Origin: Gammaproteobacteria bacterium
GTDB lineage: Bacteria > Pseudomonadota > Gammaproteobacteria > Arenicellales > CAJQKF01
Assembly: GCA_030429665.1 (NCBI GenBank)
Contig: JAUIEZ010000012.1
Coordinates: 1-58,385 of the forward strand
Reading direction: 5' to 3'
DNA: 58,385 nt
A model generated the notes under the pieces. That model saw nothing but the letters and a program-made list of their open reading frames with translations, had not been told where the DNA came from and searched no databases. Below are positions 1 through 8,645 of the stretch, one piece after another (the stretch's first letter is position 1; each line of letters begins with the position of its first letter). Both the position numbers and the translations under genes were made by a program.

Positions 1-118
1 CTTCGGCGCGCTCGACGCTCTGACGGGTCCGCTGCTGCTGCTCGCCTCCGACGCCGGCGCCTACATGACCGGCGCGGTGCTGACGGTGGACGGCGGGCAC
101 GTGATCAGCTCCCTTTAA
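1..118 (+). CDS. short-chain dehydrogenase/reductase, C-terminal end only
   Basis: This is the last 38 codons of a gene that begins before the window, read from base 2 and ending at TAA (116-118). The tail contains YMTGAVLTVDGG, the C-terminal pattern of classical NAD(P)-dependent SDR enzymes. Catalytic residues and the cofactor-binding site lie outside the window, so the substrate is unknown. The next gene starts 24 bases downstream on the same strand, which suggests one operon with the acyl-CoA dehydrogenase, kinase and DUF6285 genes. An SDR (LvaD) accompanies the same set in the Pseudomonas putida levulinate operon, so a related role in hydroxyacid catabolism is inferred. Confidence 0.8.
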   Translation, partial: FGALDALTGPLLLLASDAGAYMTGAVLTVDGGHVISSL

Positions 119-142
119 CGACAACCGCCGGCAACGATATCC

Positions 143-1357
143 ATGGATCTCTCCCTGTCTCCCGAGCTCGAATCGCTGCGGCGCCGGGTGCGCGCGCTGG
201 TGGCCGAGCATATCCTGCCGCTGGAAGCGGACCGCGCCAACTACGACGCTCACGAGAACATCGCGCCCGCGCCCCTCGAGGCCGCGCGCGAAACGGTGCG
301 CGAGGCGGGGCTGTTTTCGCCCCAGCTTCCGCGCGAATTCGGCGGGTTGGGCTTGAGCACGGTGGGCATGGCGGCGTTGTACGAGGAAATGGGTTACTCG
401 ATCTTCGGACCGGTGTGCTTCAACTGCGCCGCGCCGGACGACGGCAACATGACCGTGCTCTCGCGCATCGCCGACGACGAACAGAAACGGCGCTGGCTCG
501 CGCCAATTGCCGAAGGCCGCGTGCGTTCGGCCTTCGCCATGACCGAACCCATGCCCGGGGCCGGTTCCGACCCGTCGGCGATGCGCACCACGGCGCGGCG
601 CGAGAACGGCCGCTGGGTGATCAATGGCCGCAAGTGGTTCATCACCGGAGCCGGCGAGGCCAGCCACTTCATACTCATCGCCCGCACCTCGGATGACGCC
701 CGCAAGGGACTCACCGCGTTCCTGTTTCATCGCGACCAGCCCGGATGGGAGATCGAGCGGCGCATCCCCATCATGGGTCCGGAGGAACACGGCGGCCATT
801 GCGAGCTCGTCTTCGACGGGCTCGTGATCGAGGACCACGACGTCTTGATGAACGTCGGCGACGGACTCAAGGTCACCCAGATACGACTCGGTACCGCGCG
901 TCTCACGCACTGCATGCGCTGGCTGGGGCTGGCCAAGCGCTCGCTCGCCATCGCCGCGGCGTACGTGCGAGAGCGGGAAAGCTTCGGCACCGCGCTGGCC
1001 GATCACGAAGGCGTGCAGTGGTTGCTGGGCGAAGCGGCCATGCAGATAGAGATCGGCCGGTTGATGACGATGAAGGCGGCGGCGACGCTGGACACGGGCG
1101 ACTTCGCGCGCCGCGAAGTGTCCATGGCGAAGGTGCAGGTCGCGGACACCCTGCACAAGGCCGTCGACACCGCCATCCAGCTTTGCGGCGCACGGGGTTA
1201 CTCGAGGGACACGCCGCTGGAATGGATCTATCGTTACGCGCGCCAGGCGCGGCTGGTCGACGGGGCCTCGGAAGTACACAAGATGGTGCTGGCGAAGACA
1301 TACCTCGCCGAGGGCGGCGATTTCTGGAGATGGACCGGTGACACCGGAGACGATTGA
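143..1357 (+). CDS. acyl-CoA dehydrogenase (ACAD10/11- or LvaC-like)
   Basis: A 404-residue flavoprotein of the acyl-CoA dehydrogenase superfamily, which oxidises or rearranges CoA thioesters using FAD. The middle-domain signature FAMTEP is at residues 131-136, followed by GSDPS (141-145) and WVINGRKWFITGA (158-170). The C-terminal helical domain ends with VDGASEVHKMVLA, which resembles ACAD10/11 enzymes more than the EGTSEIQ form of fatty-acid enzymes. Length is normal for the family. The next gene, an APH-type kinase, starts 20 bases before this one ends. The kinase plus ACAD combination matches the fused mammalian ACAD11 and the bacterial LvaA/LvaC pair, which convert 4-hydroxyacyl-CoA through a 4-phospho intermediate. 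The exact substrate cannot be read from sequence. Confidence 0.9.
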   Translation: MDLSLSPELESLRRRVRALVAEHILPLEADRANYDAHENIAPAPLEAARETVREAGLFSPQLPREFGGLGLSTVGMAALYEEMGYSIFGPVCFNCAAPDDGNMTVLSRIADDEQKRRWLAPIAEGRVRSAFAMTEPMPGAGSDPSAMRTTARRENGRWVINGRKWFITGAGEASHFILIARTSDDARKGLTAFLFHRDQPGWEIERRIPIMGPEEHGGHCELVFDGLVIEDHDVLMNVGDGLKVTQIRLGTARLTHCMRWLGLAKRSLAIAAAYVRERESFGTALADHEGVQWLLGEAAMQIEIGRLMTMKAAATLDTGDFARREVSMAKVQVADTLHKAVDTAIQLCGARGYSRDTPLEWIYRYARQARLVDGASEVHKMVLAKTYLAEGGDFWRWTGDTGDD

Positions 1358-2354
1358 ACGGCTGGCGCGATGGTTGGCGCGCGAGGCGGGCGCCGCGCGT
1401 GTCGAGGTGGTCGACGACGGCCGCCTGAGCGGCGGCGCCATCCAGGACAACCGCGCGCTCATGGTGCGGTTCGATGGCGGGGCGCATGCCGGCGAGCATT
1501 CGCTGGTGCTGCGCATGTCGAATCCCGGCACTGTCGAGGCGAGCCACGACCGCGCGCGGGAGTTCGCGTTGCTGAAAGCCGCCTTCGCCGCCGGCGTGTC
1601 GGTACCCGAGCCGCTCTACCTGTGCGACGACGACACGGTGCTTGAGCGCCCCTTCTTCGTCATGCGTCGCGTGCCCGGCGTCGGCCTCGGCCCGCGCGTC
1701 GTCAAGGATGGCGCGCTCGGCGGCGATCGCGACGCGCTTGCCGCTCGGCTCGGCCGCGAACTGGCGGGCATACACTCGATCCGTCCCGGCGCGTCCGGCC
1801 TGGATTTTCTCGGCGATGCGCCGGCGGATCCCGCCAGGGCGCTCATCGCGTTGTATCGCGGTTGGCTCGACGCGCTCGACGCCAGGCGGCCGGTGCTCGA
1901 ATGGGCATTGCGCTGGCTCGATCTCAATGCGCCGCCGCCCGGTGACGTCGTGCTCAGCCATCGCGATTTCAGAACCGGCAACTACCTGGTCGACGAGCGC
2001 GGATTGACCGCCGTTCTCGACTGGGAATTCGCCGGCTGGGGCGATCCGATGGAAGACCTCGGCTGGTTCTGCTCGCGGTTCTGGCGTTTCGGCGCCGACC
2101 ATCTCGAGGCCGGCGGCATTGCCGCGCGCGAGCCGTTCTACCGGGCGTACGAAGACGTCAGCGGCCGCCGTGTCGATCACGACGCGGTGCGCTACTACGA
2201 GGTGATGGCAAACCTGCGCTGGGCGGTCATTGCCCTGCAGCAGTGCCACCGCTTCGTGTCCGGCGCCGAGTCCGGCCTCGAACTTGCGCTCATCGGCCGT
2301 CGCGTGCCGGAGATGGAGATCGAGATCATCGACCTGACGCAGGCCGCCGCATGA
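1338..2354 (+). CDS. APH-family phosphotransferase (ACAD11-kinase/LvaA-like)
   Basis: A 338-residue kinase of the aminoglycoside/choline phosphotransferase fold, starting at GTG 1338 inside the end of the acyl-CoA dehydrogenase gene. The catalytic loop is LSHRDFRTGNYLVDE, with H208 and D210. The metal-binding motif is VLDWEFAGWGDP, with D228. The overlap with the ACAD gene upstream and the 4-base ATGA overlap with the DUF6285 gene downstream indicate translational coupling. In the lva pathway the homologous kinase phosphorylates the 4-hydroxy group of a short acyl-CoA before dehydration. Antibiotic resistance is unlikely given this context. The substrate assignment is inferred from neighbours, not proven by the sequence. 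Confidence 0.88.
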   Translation: MTPETIERLARWLAREAGAARVEVVDDGRLSGGAIQDNRALMVRFDGGAHAGEHSLVLRMSNPGTVEASHDRAREFALLKAAFAAGVSVPEPLYLCDDDTVLERPFFVMRRVPGVGLGPRVVKDGALGGDRDALAARLGRELAGIHSIRPGASGLDFLGDAPADPARALIALYRGWLDALDARRPVLEWALRWLDLNAPPPGDVVLSHRDFRTGNYLVDERGLTAVLDWEFAGWGDPMEDLGWFCSRFWRFGADHLEAGGIAAREPFYRAYEDVSGRRVDHDAVRYYEVMANLRWAVIALQQCHRFVSGAESGLELALIGRRVPEMEIEIIDLTQAAA

Positions 2355-2740
2355 GCGTTTCCCCCGACGCGATCGAACTCCTGGACGCGGCGCGGCGCGC
2401 GCTCGCCGACGAGGTCGCGCCGCGGTTGTCCGGCGACGCGCGCTACCAGGTGCTGCTGGCGGTCAACGCCGTGGCCACGGCGGCGCGCGAGTTGTCCGTG
2501 TCCGGCGAGGTCGCCGCGGCGCAGGCGAACCGGGTCGCGGACTTGCTGCGACTCGATCCCTCGGACGAACGACGGGCCAACGCGGAGGCGCTCGAGCGCC
2601 TGCTCGCCGAGTCGATACGCGTGGGCGAGTTCGACGACTCGCCGCGCCGAGACGAGATGCTGGCCGAGTTGCGCGCCATGACCCGGCGCACGCTCGAGCT
2701 GACCAACCCGAAGGTGGCGGCGCGCCGCTTCGGTACCTGA
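2351..2740 (+). CDS. DUF6285 small protein (LvaB-like)
   Basis: A small, acidic, mostly helical protein of 129 residues with no signal peptide or membrane segment. The ATG at 2351 overlaps the TGA of the kinase gene, which favours this start over in-frame codons further upstream. Small proteins of this family regularly follow APH-like kinase and ACAD genes. In the lva operon the equivalent (LvaB) is needed with the kinase LvaA for phosphorylation. A kinase-partner role is therefore inferred. No catalytic motif is visible. Confidence 0.75.
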   Translation: MSVSPDAIELLDAARRALADEVAPRLSGDARYQVLLAVNAVATAARELSVSGEVAAAQANRVADLLRLDPSDERRANAEALERLLAESIRVGEFDDSPRRDEMLAELRAMTRRTLELTNPKVAARRFGT

Positions 2741-2867
2741 CGACCACCACCGCGCATCCATTCGTTCACCATCGAATCGCCATGCGCCGGTGGTGTAATG
2801 TATGGGCGGCGCGCGCTTCGTCACCCGCCGCGCGATCGTCGACCCCGTCCCGAGTGCCGTCAGAACA

Positions 2868-5800
2868 ATGCACAACAACCCGTGGCGCCTCGCCTGCAGT
2901 GTCCTGGCCATGGTCGTCGCCGGCAACGCCATTGCCGACGACGCCGCGGTCGAACGCTTCTCGCCCCTGGGCAGACACAGCGATGTCCACCAGGTCGAGG
3001 CGCGCTTCGACCGGCCCATGGTCGCCTTCGGCGCTCCCGACCTGCCGGCGCCTTTCTCCATCGACTGCCCGGTGCCGGGACGGGGTCAGTGGGTGGACCC
3101 GCGCCACTGGATTTACGACTTCGACGATCCGGTACCGGCCGCGGTCACCTGCCGCTTCTCGACGGACGTGACATTCAGCGCCGTGGACGGCGCACCGCTG
3201 CGATCGGGTAGCTTCGAGTTCACCACCGGCGGCGCCCGCATCGTCCATTTGCAGCCGTGGGAGTCCCACGACGCCGTGGACGAATCGCAAGTGTTCCTGC
3301 TGGGACTCGACGCGCCCGTCAAGCCGGCATCGGTCGAATCGGGCGCGTGGTGCGAGATCGACGGCGTCGGCGAGCGGGTCGGTGTCGAACTGCTCGACCA
3401 GGCCGCGAAACGCGCTCTCCTCGACCAGTACCCGGATTTCATCCGCGGCTACCGCCACGCGCTGACCGGGTACGGCCGCCAACCCATCACCATGATGATG
3501 GCCGCAGCGCCGCTGTCGGGGGACGAGGACGAGCGCATGGACGCCGTCGTCGCGGCCGAACCGTCCCCGATCGTCGCCCTGCGCTGCAAGCGCCGCCTGA
3601 CACCCGACGCCGACGTGACCCTGGTCTGGGGTCGCGCGATCGAAACCGCCTCCGGCATGCCCGGGGACCAGACGCGACGCATCGACTACCACGTGCGAGA
3701 CGCCTTCCGCGCCAGGTTCGACTGCCGGCGCGTCAATGCCGACGCCGGCTGCAACCCGGTGTTGCCGATGACGGTCGGCTTCACCGCGCCGGTGGCGCGG
3801 GACGCTGCCGCGCGCATCACCCTGTCGACCAACAACGGCGATACCTTCTACCCCGACCTCGAAGGCGAGGACCGCGAATGGATCGACGCCGTCGGTTTCC
3901 CCGGTCCCTTCCTGCAGGATACCGAGTACACGCTGGACCTGCCCCGCGACCTGGTCGACGACGCCGGCCGGTCGCTGGCCAATGCCGCCCGCTTCCCGTT
4001 GTCCGTGTCCACCGATGCGGCGGCCCCGCTGGTGAAGTTCCCGGCGGCGTTCGGCCTGGTCGAGTTCGATGAACAGGCCGCGCTGCCGATCACGTTGCGC
4101 AACATCGAGTCCGTGGTGCCACTGGCGCCGGCGCCCGGCGAGACGACCGACGACGCGAACCCGCTCGACACGCCCTGGTTACGTCGCTGGTACGAACGAT
4201 TCCGCGAGCGCATCTGGCCAAGAGCCGCAAAGATCAACGGACGGATGCTTCGCATCGGCGACGCCGTCGCCGCCGTGGCCGGCATCGAGCGGGTTCGGGA
4301 GTTTCAGCGCGAACGCGGACACTACGACGCGACGCTGTCGAAGTGGGTCGTCGACAGCCGGCCCGGCGAACGCTCCTTGTTCGGCGACGACGACGTCACC
4401 GAGGCGTTCACCCTCCCCAAGCCCGGTGGCCGGCGCGCCATGGAAGTCATCGGCATTCCCTTCGCGCGCCCCGGTTTCTACCTGGTGGAGATCGCGTCTC
4501 CCCGTCTCGGCGCCGCGCTGTATGGAGACGCGACACCATATCACGCGCAGACCGCGGTGCTGGTCACGGATCTCGCCGCCCACTTCAAGCATGGCCGCGA
4601 GTCGTCGCTGGTGTGGGTCACTCGCCTGCGAAGCGGCCGGCCCGCGGCCGGCGCGCGGGTCACGGTCCGCGACTGCGCCGGCGCGCTGCTGTTCGAAGGC
4701 ACCAGCGACGCCGACGGGCTCGTTCGCATCGGCGCCCCGTTGCCCGAGCTGCCGGGCGGCTGCCACGATTACATCGTTGCGGCGACGCTCGGCGCGGACA
4801 TGACGTTTACGCTGTCGGGCTGGAACGAAGGCATCGAGAACTGGCGCTTCAACCTGCCCGGCGCGCCCTGGTCCACGCCCAACCTTGCCGCGACCGTGTT
4901 CGACCGTCCGCTGTACCGTGCCGGCGAGACCGTGCACATGAAGCACGTGCTGCGCCGCCATGCCGGCGACGGCTTCGCGATTCCCGCGCGCGGGCGCCTG
5001 CCGCGCAACGTGACCGTGACCCACGAGGGAAGCGGCGATACCTTCGAGGTCGCCGCGGTCTTCGACGATTCGGGCATCGCCGAGAATGCGTGGTCGATAC
5101 CGGCCGAAGCGCGCGCGGGTCGCTACCGGGTCGAAGTGAGCGTCGACGAACCCGGGCGCGGCAAGATCCGTCTCGAGGCAGGCCGTTTTCGCGTCGAGGC
5201 ATTCAAGGTGCCGGTCATGGAAGCGAACGTCGTGCCGGTTCCTGAGCGCCCGGTTCGGCCTGCCGACGTCGCCGTGGACGTGCAGGTCAACTACCACAAC
5301 GGCGGCGGCGCGGGCGGCCTGGACGTCACCGTGCGCAGTGCCGGCCGCGAGCGAAGCGTGCGGTTCGACGACTACGACGACTACCGCTTTGGCAACGGCG
5401 CGGTTGCCGAGGGCATCGAGCACGACGACGACGTCGGCGCCGGTCAGTCGGTGCCGGCCGAGCACGCCGTGCGCCTCGACGCGAACGGCGGCGCGAGAGT
5501 GCGGCTCGAGGCACCCGTGGTGGACGACGTGCCGGTGGACTGGCTGGTGGAGGTCGAGTACCCCGACGCCAATGGCGAGATCCTCACCCGGGCCGCGCGC
5601 GCCACGCTCTGGCCGTCGGCAGTGGTGGTGGGGATTCGTCCCGACGGCTGGGCGGCGAGCCGTGAGCGACTCGCCTTCGACACCGTGGTGCTCGACCTGC
5701 AAGGCAATGCGCTGCCGCGTCGCGTCGTGCGCGTGGACGCCTACCGGCGCGCCGTGTACAGCCATCGCAAGCGGCTGGTGGGCGGATTCTATGCCTACGA

Positions 5801-8645
5801 GTCGCGCCGCGAGACCGTTCGCCTGGGTCGCTTGTGCGAAGGTGAAACCGACGCCCTCGGCCGGTTCGCCTGCGAGGTGCCCGCGCCGGACGACGGCAAC
5901 ATCGTGCTGCATGCGGTCGCCGTCGACGATGACGGCAACGAATCCCATGCTCACCGCGACGTGTGGGTGGCGGGCGGTGACGAGTGGTGGTTCGATGTCG
6001 GCAACGAGGACCGCATGGACCTGCTCGCCGAGCGCCGTCGCGTGGAACCGGGCGATACCGCGCGGCTGCAGGCGCGCATGCCGTTTCGCCGTGCGACGGC
6101 ATTGGTGACGGTGGAACGCGAAGGCATTCTCGACGCCTTTGTCACCACCATCGAGGGTACCGCGCCGGTGATCGAGGTGCCGGTCGAGGGGCGTTACGCG
6201 CCCAACGTTTTCGTGTCGGTGCTGGCGGTGCGCGGGCGCACCGACGCATCCCGCCCGACGGCGCTGGTCGATCTCGACAAACCGGCTTTTCGACTGGGCG
6301 TCGCCGAGTTGACGGTGGGGCATGGCGCCCACCGTCTCGACGTGGACGTGCGTGCCGACCGCGACGCCTACGCGGCGCGCGGCGTGGCCCGCGTCGACAT
6401 TCGCGTCGCGACGCCGGGGGGCGCGCCGCTGCCGGGCGACGCCGAGGTGGCGGTGGCCGCGGTGGACGAGGGCCTGCTGGCGCTGGCGCCCAACGAAAGC
6501 TGGAATCTGCTCGAGACGATGATGGGCCGGCGCGGCATGGAGGTGCGGACCGCGACGGCGCAGATGCAGGTGGTCGGCAAGCGTCACTTCGGCAAGAAGG
6601 CGCTCGCCGCCGGCGGCGGCGGGGGACGGGACGCCACGCGCGAGCTGTTCGACACCTTGCTTTACTGGCAGGGCCGCGTGCCGCTGGACGCAGCGGGCCG
6701 CGCCCGTGTCGAGGTGCCGCTCAACGATTCGCTGACGGCGTTTCGCATCGTCGCGGTGGCAACCGCCGGCGCCGGTCTGTTCGGTGCCGGCGAAACCACC
6801 ATCCGCAGCATTCGGAACGTCATGCTGCTGCCTGGAATCCCCGGCGTCGTGCGCCGCGGGGACGCGTTCGATGCCCTGCTCACCGTGCGCAACGCGGCGG
6901 TGGACGGCGCATCCCGCGACATCCTGGTGCGCGCCAGCATTGGCGGGAAGGCATTGCCCGAGCATGCCCTGTCGCTGGATGCGGGCACCGCCGTCGAGCT
7001 CGCCTGGCCGGTGAACGTGACGCGCGGCATGGAGCGCCTGGAATTCGCCGCCGAGGCACTGGTCGACGGCGTTTCCGTCGATCGCATTGCCCTGGCGCGC
7101 GACGTGCTCGACCCGGTGCCGGTGCGCGTGCAACAAGGCACGCTGCTGCGCCTCGACGCGTCCGCCCGTTTGCCGGTCGCGCCGCCGGCGGGTGCGTTGC
7201 CCGGTCGCGGCGGCGTCCGCGTGAGCCTGTCATCGTCGCTGGTCGATGCGTTGCCCGGCGTCGTTTCGTACATGCGCGATTATCCCCATGCCTGCCTCGA
7301 GCAGCGCGTGTCGCGCGCGGTAGCGATCGGCGGGCCGTCGCTCGAGGCCGCGGTCGGCAACCAGCTTGCCGCGTTCCTCGACGACGACGGCCTGGCGCGC
7401 TATTGGCCGTCGATGGACCGAGGCGACGACGTGTTGACCAGCTACGTGCTGGCGGTGACCGACGCCGCCGGCTGGCGCCTGCCCGAGGCGCCCCGCGAGC
7501 GCATGCTCGACGCGCTGGCGGGGTTCCTGGACGGACGGCTGACCCGCCGCCTGCCGATGCACGCCGCGGACCTCGCGGTGCGCCGCCTCGCCGCCATGGA
7601 TGCGCTGTCCCGCTACCGCGCGCTCGACCCGCAATGGCTGACCGCCATGATGATTGCCCCGGAATCCTGGCCAACGTCGGCGCTGATCGACTGGATCAAC
7701 ATTCTCTCTCGCGGCGACGCCCTGGCCGACCGCGACGCGCTGCTGCGGCGCGCCCGGTCACTGTTGCGCGCGCGACTCGATTTTCGCGGCACCACGATGG
7801 GTTTCTCCACCGAGGCGCGCGACAACCTGTGGTGGCTGATGGTGTCGGGCGACGTCAACGCCGCGCGCGCGGTACTGGCGGTGATCGACGACGAAGACTT
7901 CGCCGCCGACCTTCCGCGCATGATGCGCGGCCTGCTGGCGCGCCGGCAGCACGGCCGCTGGTCCACCACCATCGCCAATGCCTGGGGCGCCGTCGCGGCT
8001 GGCTCGGTGAGATCCCGACTGCAAGCGGACGACGTCGGCGGCGTGACGCGGGCATCGCTCGGCGCGGCCCGCGAGTGGTCCTGGGGCGAAGACCCGGCCG
8101 GCGGCGAGATCACGCTTCCCTGGCCCGACGGCGCCGCTGCGCTGCGCCTGGACCACGACGGGACCGGATCGCCGTGGGCGACGGTGGAAAGCCTGGCGGC
8201 GGTGCCGCCGGCCGCGGCGGTGTCGCGCGGATACACCGTGACGCGACGCGTCGAGGTGGTGACGCAGAAGACCCCCGGCGCCTGGCGGCGCGGCGACGTC
8301 GCGAAGGTAATCCTGGACATCGACGCCGCCGCCGACCGCACCTGGGTCGTGGTGGACGATCCGGTGCCCGCCGGTGCCGTCATACTCGGCACCGGTTTCG
8401 GTACCGACTCGGCGATGCTGTCGTCGGCGCACGACGGCGAGATCTCGCCCGCCTTCGTCGAACGCGCCACGGACGCCTTTCGTGCCTACTTCGAGTACAT
8501 GCCGCGGGGCCGCTGGCGGGTGAGTTACAACGTGCGTTACAACGCCAGCGGCGAATTCGCGCTGCCGCCCACGCGCGTCGAGGCCATGTACGCGCCGGAG
8601 ACCCACGGCGAGCGGCCCAACGACCCGGTGGCGGTGAGAAGATGA
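2868..8645 (+). CDS. bacterial alpha-2-macroglobulin (YfhM-like) with intact thioester
   Basis: A very large (1925-residue) exported protein. The ATG at 2868 is chosen because it opens a typical signal peptide (positively charged start, hydrophobic core, cut near NAIADD); an in-frame ATG at 2802 lies ahead of it. Repeated beta-rich macroglobulin domains fill the first two thirds. The thioester motif CLEQ is present with C1476 and Q1479, in the context DYPHACLEQR, inside an alpha/alpha toroid complement-like domain. Bacterial A2Ms are thought to trap attacking proteases in the periplasm, anchoring them covalently through the thioester. The gene overlaps pbpC by ATGA, the same pairing as yfhM-pbpC in E. 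coli, which fits a role in envelope defence next to peptidoglycan repair. Confidence 0.93.
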   Translation: MHNNPWRLACSVLAMVVAGNAIADDAAVERFSPLGRHSDVHQVEARFDRPMVAFGAPDLPAPFSIDCPVPGRGQWVDPRHWIYDFDDPVPAAVTCRFSTDVTFSAVDGAPLRSGSFEFTTGGARIVHLQPWESHDAVDESQVFLLGLDAPVKPASVESGAWCEIDGVGERVGVELLDQAAKRALLDQYPDFIRGYRHALTGYGRQPITMMMAAAPLSGDEDERMDAVVAAEPSPIVALRCKRRLTPDADVTLVWGRAIETASGMPGDQTRRIDYHVRDAFRARFDCRRVNADAGCNPVLPMTVGFTAPVARDAAARITLSTNNGDTFYPDLEGEDREWIDAVGFPGPFLQDTEYTLDLPRDLVDDAGRSLANAARFPLSVSTDAAAPLVKFPAAFGLVEFDEQAALPITLRNIESVVPLAPAPGETTDDANPLDTPWLRRWYERFRERIWPRAAKINGRMLRIGDAVAAVAGIERVREFQRERGHYDATLSKWVVDSRPGERSLFGDDDVTEAFTLPKPGGRRAMEVIGIPFARPGFYLVEIASPRLGAALYGDATPYHAQTAVLVTDLAAHFKHGRESSLVWVTRLRSGRPAAGARVTVRDCAGALLFEGTSDADGLVRIGAPLPELPGGCHDYIVAATLGADMTFTLSGWNEGIENWRFNLPGAPWSTPNLAATVFDRPLYRAGETVHMKHVLRRHAGDGFAIPARGRLPRNVTVTHEGSGDTFEVAAVFDDSGIAENAWSIPAEARAGRYRVEVSVDEPGRGKIRLEAGRFRVEAFKVPVMEANVVPVPERPVRPADVAVDVQVNYHNGGGAGGLDVTVRSAGRERSVRFDDYDDYRFGNGAVAEGIEHDDDVGAGQSVPAEHAVRLDANGGARVRLEAPVVDDVPVDWLVEVEYPDANGEILTRAARATLWPSAVVVGIRPDGWAASRERLAFDTVVLDLQGNALPRRVVRVDAYRRAVYSHRKRLVGGFYAYESRRETVRLGRLCEGETDALGRFACEVPAPDDGNIVLHAVAVDDDGNESHAHRDVWVAGGDEWWFDVGNEDRMDLLAERRRVEPGDTARLQARMPFRRATALVTVEREGILDAFVTTIEGTAPVIEVPVEGRYAPNVFVSVLAVRGRTDASRPTALVDLDKPAFRLGVAELTVGHGAHRLDVDVRADRDAYAARGVARVDIRVATPGGAPLPGDAEVAVAAVDEGLLALAPNESWNLLETMMGRRGMEVRTATAQMQVVGKRHFGKKALAAGGGGGRDATRELFDTLLYWQGRVPLDAAGRARVEVPLNDSLTAFRIVAVATAGAGLFGAGETTIRSIRNVMLLPGIPGVVRRGDAFDALLTVRNAAVDGASRDILVRASIGGKALPEHALSLDAGTAVELAWPVNVTRGMERLEFAAEALVDGVSVDRIALARDVLDPVPVRVQQGTLLRLDASARLPVAPPAGALPGRGGVRVSLSSSLVDALPGVVSYMRDYPHACLEQRVSRAVAIGGPSLEAAVGNQLAAFLDDDGLARYWPSMDRGDDVLTSYVLAVTDAAGWRLPEAPRERMLDALAGFLDGRLTRRLPMHAADLAVRRLAAMDALSRYRALDPQWLTAMMIAPESWPTSALIDWINILSRGDALADRDALLRRARSLLRARLDFRGTTMGFSTEARDNLWWLMVSGDVNAARAVLAVIDDEDFAADLPRMMRGLLARRQHGRWSTTIANAWGAVAAGSVRSRLQADDVGGVTRASLGAAREWSWGEDPAGGEITLPWPDGAAALRLDHDGTGSPWATVESLAAVPPAAAVSRGYTVTRRVEVVTQKTPGAWRRGDVAKVILDIDAAADRTWVVVDDPVPAGAVILGTGFGTDSAMLSSAHDGEISPAFVERATDAFRAYFEYMPRGRWRVSYNVRYNASGEFALPPTRVEAMYAPETHGERPNDPVAVRR

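Noticed and set aside
903..2249. 448-codon minus-strand frame over the ACAD and kinase genes
   Set aside because: It is opposed to two genes with catalytic motifs and has no recognisable domain.
1338..2354. Aminoglycoside-resistance kinase
   Set aside because: The APH fold is present, but the coupling to ACAD and DUF6285 genes fits hydroxyacid catabolism far better.
4179..7136. 985-codon open frame on the minus strand inside the A2M gene
   Set aside because: It is antisense to a gene with clear signal peptide and thioester motif, has no family features, and such long shadows are common in high-GC DNA.
5984..8641. Extension of the pbpC frame 2.6 kb upstream
   Set aside because: It overlaps the A2M coding region in another frame; the ATGA at 8642 is the standard coupling start and gives normal PBP1C length.
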